From NCBI RefSeq assembly GCF_022539665.2, contig NC_081340.1, forward strand, positions 2,356,001 through 2,420,000: DNA of 64,000 bases, given 5' to 3'. Each line of letters begins with the position of its first letter. Within the stretch, counting starts at the first letter, position 1. This stretch comes from Daphnia carinata (taxonomy: Eukaryota > Arthropoda > Branchiopoda > Diplostraca > Daphniidae). The translations under genes and the position numbers were made by a program. Below are positions 48,701-64,000 of the stretch, piece after piece. A model generated the notes under the pieces. It was not told where the DNA came from and made no database searches. It saw only the letters and a program-made list of their open reading frames with translations.

Positions 48701-51700
48701 ATCACATTACAACTTTCTTTGATCAACTACATTTTATTTATTCATTTCACTTCGTCAGACGACCTTGTTACTGGCCATTCTTTGGGTCAAATTTTACACG
48801 AATCAAAAATTGACTGGTTGGAAATGAACGAAACGGGTAGAAAGTTACTCTTTCGTGATCAGAAATTACGACTCTACATGGTCGATTTGGCCACTTCTAC
48901 GAAGACGCTGTTACTCAGTTCTTGTCTGTTTGTCGAGTGGGTGGCCGGCAGTGACGTTATTGTCGCTCAAAGTCCATCATTGCTTCACGTCTGGTATCAC
49001 GCCGAGAGCAGCGATAAAGTGCAAACAATCGACATTCGTGGAGAAGTGCTGGATATCGTCAAAGAGCCAGGAGGGCGAACAACAGTACGCATCCAGGATG
49101 GAACTATGATCAACGAAGTCACTCTAGACGATCAACTGATTGAATTTGGTACGGCCATTTGAAGATGGAGATTTAATTCGCGCATTGTCCTACCTGGAAC
49201 GACTCGATTCTCATTCGCCCGGCTCTGCCAAGGGACTTTGGGCCACTCTGGCTCACATCAGTCTCGAAGCCAATGAATTGCGGATCGCGAGTCGCTGTTA
49301 CGCCGCCCTCGGTGACATAGCCAAAGTTCGTTTCCTTATGGAAACTGTGCGGGCATCCGAAGAAGTCGCCAAAACAATCAGTAAAATTCGATGCACATTC
49401 AAACATTGTTTACTATTTCGTTTAAAGAATGGTTTCTCCTATTTCAAAGAGGGAGACGGGTTCAGCTCACCGCTGGTGCAAGCTCGTATGGCTATTTTTC
49501 AACGAGATTTATCCGCAGCTGAACGGATTTACATCGATCAAGGGAGTCCGGATGACGCTGTGCGGATGTACCGCCAGTTGCTCCAATGGGAAGATGCGCT
49601 TCGAGTTGCAGAAACGTACAATCTCCCAGATAGGCATCAAATCAGGTGCAAAATAATAGATTTTTTACTTAAACTTATCCTTTAATATCTTAAATCGTTC
49701 CTTTAGACAAGACTATCTTCAATGGCTCCAAACGACGTGTCAAGAATCAGCAGCTGCTGAAGTGTACGAACGCGCAGGAGATTATGCATCCGCCGTGACA
49801 ATGTGCCTCAAAGCCGGCTTACCTTCTAAAGCGGCCAAGTAATGAATAATTAATTATGCACAATGAATGCATCCAATATTTCACGTGTTTCTCGTATCAA
49901 ACAGGTTGATGTTGCATAGAGACGAACTATTAGCCGACGCTGAGGCTGTCCATCAAGTTGTAACGGCTTTGCAACAATGCAACATGTACGTACAAGCGGG
50001 CGAAATGTATCAGGCGACGGCAAAGCTTGACAAGGCATTCGAATTGTATCGTAAAGGCCATGCTTACGCTAAAGCTATCGATTTGGCCCGGCAAACGTTT
50101 CCCGGAGAGGTAACATTTTTAGAGGAATTATGGGGTGACTATCTCATGTCAACCCATCGGCCAGAACAAGCCATATCCCATTATATTGAAGCTGGCAAAA
50201 TGACCACTGCTCTTCGTGCGGCTATTGAAGCTCATCAGTGGGAAAAAGCGGCAGACATTTTGGAAGTTGTCGGCGAATCGAACGTCGAACCGGAGCATTT
50301 CCAAATGTTAGGCCGCTATTATGCCACTGTGCGCGCTTACGAGAAAGCAGAGAAGTTTTTCATAAAAGGAAAGTTGCCGATGGAAGTCGTTAAAATGTAC
50401 ATTTCCGTTGGTGAGTCGTATCAGATATTCTGTATATCCATTAATTTGAGTACTTAATGGGATTTTATTTAGGTCACTGGAGTCGGGCTTATGAAGCGGC
50501 AAAACATTCTTTACCAGCGACGGAAATCAAACGTCTTTTTAATGACGAAGGTCAAGCATTAGTGAAAGCGGGACGACTCCGCGAAGCGGAACAACTCTTT
50601 GTTGCTGCCCAGTTAATTGATTCGGCCGTTGAAATGTACCGTTCCAGTAAGAGTTATGATCAGCTCATCCGAGTTATAACGAATCACCTACCGGATCAAT
50701 TATCTCGCTATCACTTGGATATCGCCCGTCTGCTCCAGGCGGATGGCAACCGCAAATCGGCCGAAAAACATTTTATCGCTGTGCGTAACATTAGAACACG
50801 TCCTTTTAACATTGTTAATTTCATTATCCAAAATTGGTTAAAAGGCCAATGCTTGGGGAGATGCTGTCACCATGTATCGAGACTGCGGCCTGTGGGAGGA
50901 TGCCTTCCGAGTTGTCCGAGCTAAGGGAAGCCCAAAAGAAGCTGCTGCACTTGCCCTGGAATGGGCCCTGAGTGTCGGTCCAGAAGTTGGTGGCAAATTG
51001 CTGCTACGTCAAGGAATGGCTGAAGAATGCATCGCCTTGGCTTGTGATCAAGAAATGGTAGAGATTTGAAAAAAAAAATCAGACTTTAAAAATTAGGATT
51101 AGAAAATTGGATTTTTTAAAACGCATAGTTTGAATTCGCCGTTGGAATGGCTCAGAGTGTAGCGCCACATAAGCTTAAAACAGTTCAGAGGCAATTGGCC
51201 GTCCATCTGCAAGCTGCTGATCGTTGGAAGGAGGCGGAAGAAGCTTACATCAAGGTCAACGTTTTAACTAATCTGGTGCGTGGTCAAAACAAGGCATGTT
51301 CATTCTATATTTAAATAGGCGGGCGTGGCTCGCGAAGCGATTGAAATGCACTTGAGTCGAGGCGATTGGTTAGCAGCCGAGCAGTTGGCCGAGCAACACG
51401 ATCCTGAAGCCCTTAACCAGATCTTAATTTCGCGAGCTCAAGCCTCATTGGATGCTGGCGATTTCCAGCAATTTGAGACGTTAATTCTTCGTGCCCAGCA
51501 ACCCCTTCTCTTATTACAAGGCTACAAAGAGACGGGTCGCTGGCAAGATGTTCTCCGTGTGGCCAAAGAATATCTACCCAATCGACTGGCCGCTCTGCAG
51601 GACGAATACGATCAGTACGTCGCCAAGACACAGGGTGTCAACGCTGCAAGTTTAGTAGCACAGGCTCGTGATTGGGAGCTCCAGGGAGAATTCTCTCGTG

Positions 51701-53393
51701 CTGTCGATTGCTACTTTAAGGTACGTAGAGTTTCAAATGACTTTGTACATTTTTGGTGGAAAAACACATGTTTATTCGTCTGAAAATTAGATTACACTTG
51801 CAATGGTGAATGAACCAGCTAAACTGGTAGCCGTCTGGAACAAAGCGTCAGAGTTGGCTGTCAAGTTCCTCGACGAAGACAAGGCTGTTGTCCTCGTACG
51901 AAACGCTGCCCGTCAGTTAAAAGAAATTGGACAAGCGGCTGCTGCCGCCCAACTTTATCTGAGTGTTGACAGCGTCCGGGATGCTGTGGACATTTTGATG
52001 GAAGCTCGTGACTGGACTAGAGCACGTAAAATTGCGCAGGAACTAGAACCTGATTATTATCCCCGTGTTGAATCCGCCTACCGAGAATGGCTACGTGCGG
52101 AAGGAAAGGCTGATCAACTGGCTGATGTAGATTTGAGTGGCGCACTAGAAATGCTTGCCGGCCAGGGACAGTGGGATCAAGTTCTACAGAAAGCACAGAA
52201 ACATGGACCTGAGTTACTTAACAAGTGAATTCATTTTATTCAGATTATTTAAATGGTAACCTAATATGTTGATACGTCTCTCTTCTGGATAGGTACGTCG
52301 CCATTTATTCTACTGAGCTGATCAAGCAACAACGCAGTTCGGACGCATTAGAATTGTTCGTCAAGTACGGCGCCCCGGCCAAACCTCAAAATTTGAATAT
52401 TTACCGCCATCTTGCCAGTGAAATTTTACTCGGGGATAAAAATGATATCAAATCATTGATTGGTTTACGAAACATTTTCCACCAACTAGTAGTCATTTTC
52501 TTTTATTGTTTATCTTTTGCTGAATTACCAAAACTTGCTTATTATTCTCCAGGTGAAAGAAGTAACATCACCCACCATTAACATGGAATTTGAGCGATTT
52601 CTACGGCTGTTCCATTACACGGTGATTAGCAATACTTGCCAGAATGTCGGTGGACTAGAAGTGATCGCCACCAAAGCTAGCGTTTCATTACTGCGATACG
52701 CTGACCTATTTCCAGCTGATAGAGCCTTCTATGAAGCCGGAATGAAAGCCAAGGTATATCCTTAAGAGTGTAATCTGTTTGATGTGAATCTTGAAAGTTA
52801 TTGGAAAACAGGCGGTAGGATGGGATAACATGGCGTTTGTGCTCCTCAATCGCTATTTGGACATTGCGGATATGATTGAAGATAATAGCGATAGCGCTGA
52901 TGCTACCCTGCTGGATAACACAGATTTCGAGCAAACGGATATCCCTTTTGATAAACTATGCATACCGGTCAAGCCATGCGTTAATGGTACTCTTAAAGAG
53001 CAAGCAAAAGAATGGGTTTTAGCTGTCTCTTTGGATCAGCGCATCGAACAGGTAAGTTTGGTTTGAAATGATAGAATTCGTTGGATGATTTACTGAAAAG
53101 ATTCCGCGCAGCAATTACCGCTGGATGAGCGCGGAGTTTATGAAGCCTGCCTGCTTAACTGGAAAAAGTCATCTGATCCTCCTGCAACGCCATGTGTTTT
53201 GACGGGCTACCCTGTGCTAAGACAGCCTGTCAAATTCCCAGCTCAGGGGAAAGAAACGAATCGAGAAGACTGGAATCGCTTCTTGGTGGCAGTCAAACGC
53301 TGGCCAGACAATCACCAACTTCATGAAACGCTTGATTTTATAGAGAAGTGGTGCAATGGGCTGCCGTCAGTGACTTCACAGTTTGCTTTCTGA
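45728..53393 (+). CDS. IFT172: Intraflagellar transport protein 172 (one frame break)
   Basis: Peripheral subunit of the IFT-B train in cilia, likely used in sensory cilia. 24 exons: 45728-45766, 46718-46861, 46923-47035, 47099-47284, 47351-47438, 47506-47720, 47786-47953, 48016-48154, 48219-48338, 48403-48515, 48579-48694, 48759-49380, 49450-49645, 49707-49838, 49905-50410, 50473-50780, 50845-51057, 51129-51254, 51319-51720, 51791-52224, 52293-52488, 52553-52753, 52812-53051, 53112-53393; about 1765 residues. The N-terminal WD40 half includes [27 protein letters not shown] and [14 protein letters not shown]-like helical half ends [11 protein letters not shown]. All junctions are in phase except one extra base in the run ATTTG at 49157-49161, where FGTAI should continue EDGDLIRA. 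The first intron is about 950 bp. Match to family is strong along the whole length. Confidence 0.95.
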
Positions 53394-53725
53394 TTGAGCA
53401 TGTCTTCTGTTTCTGCCAAGTGTTGGCCAACTGATCTCACATGTAGCGACCCAGTCACGGTCCTTCTCCCGAAAGTGTAGTAAAATCGGGAAACTGCGTA
53501 GTTCCATTGGCCCAGCAGTTCGTAACAGTCAGTCGTAACAGAATGAGAAGCTCGGATACGTTTATTCTTTTGAATATATTTGAATTCCTTAACAAGGGTA
53601 AGAGCAGAAGGCAAAAGGGTATCATGTAGAATGGTAAGATATTATTTTTGAAATTTGAAAACTAATAATATAAATGATGACGGCATTCCAGAGAATCCAC
53701 CCTAGTAAGCTAGTAGTTAAGTATT

Positions 53726-56020
<2,295 letters not shown>

Positions 56021-56853
56021 GATCGAATTAACACACACAAATCGACGACGTATATCCTCTTCTGAACGAAGTGAATCTGTCTTCTTTTAGTTCTTTAACA
56101 CGATCACCTAGCGTACCTTTCCATAAAAGAAACGTAGTGCATTTTCACCTTCTTGATTTCTATTCGGTATTTCCCGAAGCAATTGCCGAAGACAGAAAAG
56201 CTTGTTTGGCAGCTTTCCGTAAGAGCTAAAATACGACTGTCCAGGGTTACTTTTCAACCTGTATCTAACGCGGATCCAGTTTGAGAAGAAAAGTTTTGCG
56301 TGTTTTTGGTAACCTCTGGAAGTTCTTATTGTCCTTTTTTACGCCTTGGAAAGTAAAGGTAATTATCCTTGTAAAGACATGGCTGGATTTAGAAAGCGAT
56401 CAAGACAACTGAGGAAAATCTTTGTCTGTTCACAATACGCCACAGATTTTGTGTTTATAACTTGCCATCCAGATGGCAAGTTAAAAAACGAACCGCCTTA
56501 CAAATTAGAATATTATGCAAAGTAGGCATTAAAACTGGCAGAAAAACTGTTAAGACAATTTGCCGTCTATTTAATGAATATTCATATTTCGAGCTAACAG
56601 TTCACGAAGAACGAAAAAAAGTTGGTCAAGATTGAGAACCCAGATTTGTGCTCAAAAAAGAAATTTGTAGGCAAAAGAAAGTGAAGACAGCTGCAAGGCA
56701 CGTGAAGATGTGGCTTTCCCTTCTCTATGTATTTTTTTCAGGGTCATTTCAATTTTTTTACGAATTTTGATTACCTCACCTAAGATGAATAGTTATTTTA
56801 CAGGCCGAAATCTCAAAGTACGAATCAAAATCCGAATGAATTTTTTTGAATCA
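56021..56853. other. Spacer between the two CYP4 genes
   Basis: About 830 bp, AT-rich, holding the promoter of CYP4 copy 2 and the 3' flank of copy 1. No gene or repeat recognised. Confidence 0.5.
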
Positions 56854-59199
<2,346 letters not shown>

Positions 59200-59376
59200 T
59201 GCAGGAACAAGTAAAATACAAGTCTTTGCTCGAACAGGGTTTGTCTGCTTTTGAAAATCAGGTGGCAACTGAAATCTTTCCATCTTTACTTTCGAATGCC
59301 CAACGGCAGAGTTGTGCACATTTGACTTAAGCCTAAATAAACAGAAAGTTAACAACGAAACACACAGACACACACT

Positions 59377-59892
59377 TAGGGCTCGGCCCCGCGACGATCG
59401 GGCACGATTTTGGCCGACCCGCGCGGTTTTTTTTTTTAAAAGGACAAACCGGTGCGGTTCGGTTTGCCGTTTTTTCAAACCGATTGAACCGCGGTTTGAC
59501 GGTTTGTATCGCGATTTTACCGCGGTTTTACGGTTTGCACCGCGGATTTGCGGTTTACATAGGACAATAACATCAGTAACAGATTTTGTCGCTAGATGGC
59601 GGAAGGATCGACCAATTTTCGATCGCGATGCCTACAAGTCTGATCGGAAATTTGATTTACAACAAGTTGCCGATCGCCATTAGGCTCACAACAATTAGTG
59701 ATAATTACTTGATTTGGAATTTCAGCAAAATTTAAAAAAAAAATTTTAATGGCGGTTCAAACCGGTTTTGCCCAGCTGCAAACCGAAAACCGAACCGCAG
59801 TAAAAAATGACCAAACCGAACCGACGGTTTGACGATTTTTAAATGAAAAACCGCGGTTTGCCCCGATCAAAGACGATCGGGGCCGAGCCCTA
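59377..59892. mobile_element. hAT-like nonautonomous element (MITE), 516 bp
   Basis: Terminal inverted repeats: the left end TAGGGCTCGGCCCCG is matched by the reverse complement at the right end (CGGGGCCGAGCCCTA). Flanks are CACACACT on the left and CACACACC on the right, fitting an 8-bp target duplication with one mismatch. No transposase. The interior has many copies of a CGGTTTG/ACCGCGGTTT motif on one side and its complement on the other, so single strands could fold extensively. TIR start and 8-bp duplication suggest the hAT superfamily. Confidence 0.75.
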
Positions 59893-59899
59893 CACACAC

Positions 59900-60455
59900 C
59901 ATGGTGTACAAGGATGGTGAAAGAACTCTTCGTTATAACGGCCTATCTCGGCTGATGGCTATTTGGGGGTCTAGGTTAGATATTGCCAGAGACGCCTAGT
60001 GGCCGATATTGAAGTAAAAGGTAAAGGCTGCACCTGCTTGAAAAATTTTCTAAGTCCAAACAACACATGTCCCATTAATAGAATGTGGAAGAAGTGGGAA
60101 AAAATCTTGTTTATACTTGTCGCTTCTTAACAAAATAAAAATCAACAAAACTTTGGCCATTTTACGTTAGGAAAGGAGAAAAAAGAAAGATTTATACTGG
60201 GTTTGAACTCGAGACTCCCGTACTGCAATAGAGTGTTCTATCCACTAGACCAATGTACTTGTAGATAATACTTTAACGCGACACTAGTATATCTCCTCCT
60301 TTGCCATTCAGTGGTTGGCGAAGTTCCTAAGTAGTTCCGATGTTGGCGTTAGCTATATCTAACCTCAATTAGGCCACACCCACCTCCTTTGAAACAGGCT
60401 TCATTCGAGATAGGCCTTAAAATGGAGAGTTGTTTCACCATCCTTGTACACCATG
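59900..60455. mobile_element. Second MITE, about 556 bp, long imperfect TIRs
   Basis: The left end starts CATGGTGTACAAGGATGG and continues GTGAAA; the right end is its reverse complement, ending at 60455. Similarity continues more weakly to the GGCCTATCTCG blocks at about 50 bp from each end. It is flanked by exact 7-bp CACACAC copies at 59893-59899 and 60456-60462. No coding capacity. Superfamily not recognised. It abuts the hAT-like element, sharing the CACACAC between them. Confidence 0.75.
60190..60262 (-). other. tRNA-derived sequence inside the second MITE
   Basis: On the minus strand a box A-like TGGTCTAGTGGATAGA is followed about 40 nt later by a box B-like CGAGTTCAAACCCAG. The acceptor and anticodon stems do not close properly, so this is a degenerate tRNA or SINE-like piece rather than a functional tRNA gene. 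Confidence 0.45.
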
Positions 60456-60462
60456 CACACAC

Positions 60463-61506
60463 TGGATCTAACGTAGAAATCGTTGCACAGCGAGAATTCT
60501 ACAGAAGCTTGGCAATACTGCTTAATTTTGTGACGTCAGCAGGAACAGAAATGTTTTAAAAATATGGTTGTTAATGTAGATTCTATGACGAATGACGCCT
60601 TAGCTTGTAGTGGAAACTTGCATATTCAAACACAGAGTATAACTTGGCTGTTTTTGTCCCCAGTACGTTACGGTTGTTTGTACCTTATGGTAGAAATAGG
60701 TCAAACAAACAAGTTTCAGTAAAGGTTACAAACCTGTTTTTAATGACTGGTAGGCCTATAACATGATTGTTAAGGGAAAGTTAACCCACAAGCATTATGA
60801 GTTAATTCAAGTGAAATTAAGGGAAAGTTAACCAGTTAAATAAAGAGCTACATATGATGCATAGAATTCATAAAGGTATACCAAACTTACCAAACAACAA
60901 CTGCAAAATTTAAAATTTTCGTTCTCAAATGAACACATTTTGTTCAAGAAAAGGATAGTTGAACCAAAATGAAAAATTGCTTTTGGATACCTTGCCCAGA
61001 TAACTAACAATAACATGAAAACTAAAGAATACCCATGAACCATTTCTTGAAAAACAATGAAACGTTTCGCGCCACAAAGAACCTCAGTGTGCCATTTTCT
61101 CCATAGATGGATGACACGCTCACATCTGTTTCTCTTCATTCAGTCTGCTCGAATTCTCGTAACATGTCTAAGACTTTAACACGTCATTTGCTATTTTTCT
61201 CGTGATCAGGCGTGAACTCGTGATTTTCATGTAAGTCACCGTGGCACCGGAAACGGAAATTCTAGTGGCAGTTCTAGAAAGTGTCACGTGTTTTCATTAA
61301 CTCATTTTCTTTAGCAAGTTTTTTGAATGATTAAATTATGGGTCATCTTAGTTAAAGATATTGTATGACAAACAACTCATCCAGCGACACCTGAATACAG
61401 ATGGTTGGTACGGCGGCTTCAGAAAAATCAAAATCCTCTGTGCAACTAACTAAATGGCCCCTTGAAACAGTTATTAATCATGGCAAAACTGTGATCTAAA
61501 CCTAGC
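60463..61506. other. Intergenic before the TBC1D25-like gene
   Basis: AT-rich, with a short direct repeat near 60,775-60,835 (AAGGGAAAGTTAACC twice). No supported gene; the promoter of the TBC gene must lie at its right end. Confidence 0.45.
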
Positions 61507-64000
61507 ATGTATCCACTTTTCAGCCAACGAAAATGGGGGGATCCTGTGAGAGTCAAGGCCTCCTTTAGCTCACACTCAAAAGTTTGTTTATTTTTTTCTA
61601 GTGCTCTAATTACAAATAATTTTTTAATTTGATTTTTACCTTTATTGATTTAGAGGGTGGATGGACACGTAGTTCCAGAGTACAGACGGTTCAGTCTAGA
61701 CCCACAGTTAACAAATTTTGAAACACTTTACAGCTTGATTTCAAGAGCATTTGACATAAAATCTGATTTTCTAATGCAATATCGCTTTGAAGATCCTAGT
61801 GGCCAAGAAATTTTTCTTCAACTGCTTTCAGACTGGGACTTAGAAGCAGCATTTGAAAGGTTTGTAACTGTATTTCATCATACATTTATTTATTTTATTT
61901 TATTTTATTGTTGCCCATTTTGATGTTAGAGCTGCTGATCCATGTTTGTGTCTGAGAATTGATCCAATCCCTTTGGAACATGTTGAGGAATGGGACCTTG
62001 TTAATACTCCATCATCAGATTGTAAAGTCATTCATCCGAAAGAAGGTCGCAATGACTCTTCAATACAAACGAAGATCATGACGAAGGTATGAAGAACTTT
62101 AACTCATAAACTGGAAACTCCAAACCTTTTAAACCCAACTTGTTCTGTCTGTTGAAATTTTTAGGTGGGGAAAACCATTAATCTTATGCAGCAAGCTTTG
62201 AACTTGAATGGTAGCTGTGGAGAATTTGCTCTGGGTACATCGACGTCTCCCTTGACTGACACTGAATTTACCGATTTTCGTGATGGAGTAGGAACGCTGA
62301 TCAAAATTGATGAATGCAAACAGCGAATTTTTCAGGGTGGCCTCGAACCAAGTCTCAGGTTCATAAATGAATTGCTTTTCTCTTTGGGTAAGCGCCAATA
62401 GGTTTTAAAGTCATTGTTTCGTTTTTTAGACGCGTAGTGTGGAAACATCTGCTAAATGTCTACCCTGATGGGTTAAATGGAAGTGAAAGGATGAAGTACA
62501 TGGGCAGAAAGTCTGACGAGTATCAACGGTTGAAGAGTGAATGGATGATTTACTACAGGAGTAAGAAGGTACTTGCACTGCGTTCTTGTAAATTCAATTT
62601 GTACCTAACTGGTGTGGAATAGATGTCAGAGGAATTGCAGCACGTTACTTCAATGGTTAGAAAAGATGTCCTGAGAACAGATCGGCAACATCCGTTTTAT
62701 AGTGGAGGAGACGACAATGCAAATGTTGAAAAACTATTTAACATCCTGACAACGTAAGATGCAAGATTTTAGCGTTCGTAGACTTCCTATTCACCACCCG
62801 TAATCCGTAAAAAATTTACAGCTATGCCATCATGCATCCAACAACTGGCTATTGTCAAGGAATGAGTGACAGTAAGCAACAATAACAAATTACTTGCTTT
62901 TGTGTGTGCTTGACCCTTTTTAACCATAAACTATGATGTTACAGTGGCTAGCCCCATTCTCTTTGTCATGGACAATGAAGCGCATTCCTATATCGCATTT
63001 ACCGCCTTGATGGAACGACTGAAAGAGAATTTTTCCATTACTGGGACCACTATGACTTTAAAGTAAAACTTCAAATGAAAAGCTGATAAGACTATCGTGT
63101 TGAAGTAACTGGCGAAATCATTTGTAGATTCGACCACCTGTGCTGTGCGATCGCCTATCATGACCCGGTTTTTTTCGCTTATCTCCAGCGACATAATGTA
63201 ATGTCTGCCAGTTGCCTTTTCCCCTTGTAATTTAATACGAGTATTTTTTAACTTATAGGCCATTGATTTGCTGTTTTGCTACCGGTGGTTATTGCTCGAA
63301 ATGAAACGTGAATTTGCGTTTGATGAAGCTCTGCGTATGTTGGAAGTAACCTGGAGCTCTTTACCCAAGTCATCTCGTCAAACCGAACTTGGTAATATCG
63401 TTATTGTTTATAATTTCGTGTGGTTCTTAATAAAATGCCTTGTTAATGTATAAGCTCTCTTTGAGCGAATACCTGATCTAGCTCCAACGGCATCAGTGCC
63501 TATCCCTCTTCCTGCGCGAATCAAAGAATCTCCTTACACAAAAGTCTGCAGCCTTCGTCGTCAAAGCTCTTCTCCGGCATCTTCCTTTTCATTTAACTCC
63601 AGTGAAGGCCCAGTTGGCCTACATTCCGCACTGAAAAATAGCCGTGATAGTCAATCTATATGTTCACCGAGCTGGGATAGAGGAAATATTGAGTTAGACG
63701 ATGTCTTTATTCCTGCCAACGATAAAGACAATTCTACTCAGTTAGAATCTCTTGTCGTTCCTCATGATTTGAAACCCAAAGACTATACAGAATCTCATCG
63801 TGATCTTGCTCAGTCTAACGGTCGTGGACAGTTTGTCGTTAACGAAGCAACCAATGGACAGCAGTGTCCATTGATGGCTTCTGGTGATAGTGTATCGAGC
63901 GCCCTCTCGTCATTGATGAAGGTGAAAGAGCCTGAAGAAAAACGCGTTGATATATCGAACGAGGGATTGTCTTGCCCCCTTGAAGATAGTGTCCTTCAGG
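61507..64000 (+). CDS. TBC1D25: TBC1D25-like Rab GTPase-activating protein (3' end beyond window)
   Basis: Family role: GAP for Rabs acting in autophagosome maturation. Supported exons: 61654-61859, 61930-62086, 62165-62358, 62430-62568, 62623-62753, 62822-62871, 62945-63062, 63128-63197, 63259-63391, 63455->64000, all in phase. The first exon is uncertain: an ATG at 61507 (MYPLFSQRKWGDP) with a donor near 61546-61555 is my best candidate. A PB1-like N-terminal domain (VPEYRRFSLDPQ, LLSDWDLEAAF) precedes the TBC domain: GGLEPSLRRVVWKHLLNVYPDGL, VRKDVLRTDR with the catalytic Arg finger, YCQGMSD with the Gln finger, and CYRWLLLEMKREFAFDEALRMLEVTW. The last exon starts the Ser-rich C-terminal region, where a LIR motif would be expected but lies outside. 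Confidence 0.9.

Noticed and set aside
59200-59478. Longer N-terminus of CYP4 copy 1 (to 59283 or beyond)
   Set aside because: The paralogue starts directly before the membrane anchor; the added residues have no P450 counterpart. Not fully excluded.
59312-59683. 123-codon ORF across the hAT-like element
   Set aside because: It is made of CGGTTTG-type repeats translated by chance, crosses the element boundary and has no transposase motif.

Overview
The window is animal nuclear DNA. Genes are intron-rich, with introns mostly of 55-100 bp and canonical GT-AG boundaries. They include RR-type cuticle proteins, CYP4 P450s, an Ig/spectrin-type cytoskeletal protein and an intraflagellar transport gene. 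This combination points to an arthropod, and the very compact intron-dense layout suggests a branchiopod crustacean such as Daphnia. That assignment is inference, because no species marker was checked. For most genes I chained exons by splice sites and reading phase; the totals came out divisible by three, except where frame breaks are reported.

Layout. 1-11,025 (minus): the 5' part of a giant gene, with a CCDC141-like spectrin/coiled-coil region followed by at least seven Ig domains; it runs off the left edge. 12.2-13.2 kb (plus): cuticle protein 1. 13.2-18.7 kb: no gene seen. 18.7-26.0 kb (plus): three tandem copies of an unrecognised secreted protein family (signal peptide, acidic Tyr-rich region, Lys-rich plus hydrophobic Gly-containing helix, Thr mucin tract, Cys-containing beta domain); copy 3 is frameshifted. 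27.3-31.7 kb (minus): a secreted collagen-like protein with a charge-free triple helix and a long Cys-free Gln/Glu-rich tail. 32.9-33.7 kb (minus): cuticle protein 2. 34.5-36.8 kb (minus): protein kinase fused to ankyrin repeats. 39.1-41.6 kb (plus): GH20 hexosaminidase D-like. 42.2-43.5 kb (minus): TFIIS. 44.6-45.2 kb (minus): UBE2C. 45.7-53.4 kb (plus): IFT172, with an X-box in its promoter and one frame break. 53.7-59.2 kb (minus): two tandem CYP4 genes. 59.4-60.5 kb: two abutting MITE-like elements just upstream of the first CYP4. 61.5 kb to the right edge (plus): TBC1D25-like Rab GAP, open at the 3' end.

The housekeeping genes (TFIIS, UBE2C, IFT172, HEXD, TBC1D25) share no obvious pathway. 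The accessory block from 12 to 34 kb is enriched in secreted, repetitive, extracellular-matrix-like products: two cuticle proteins, the mucin-like trio and the collagen/Gln protein. That block is the most likely place for undescribed biology.
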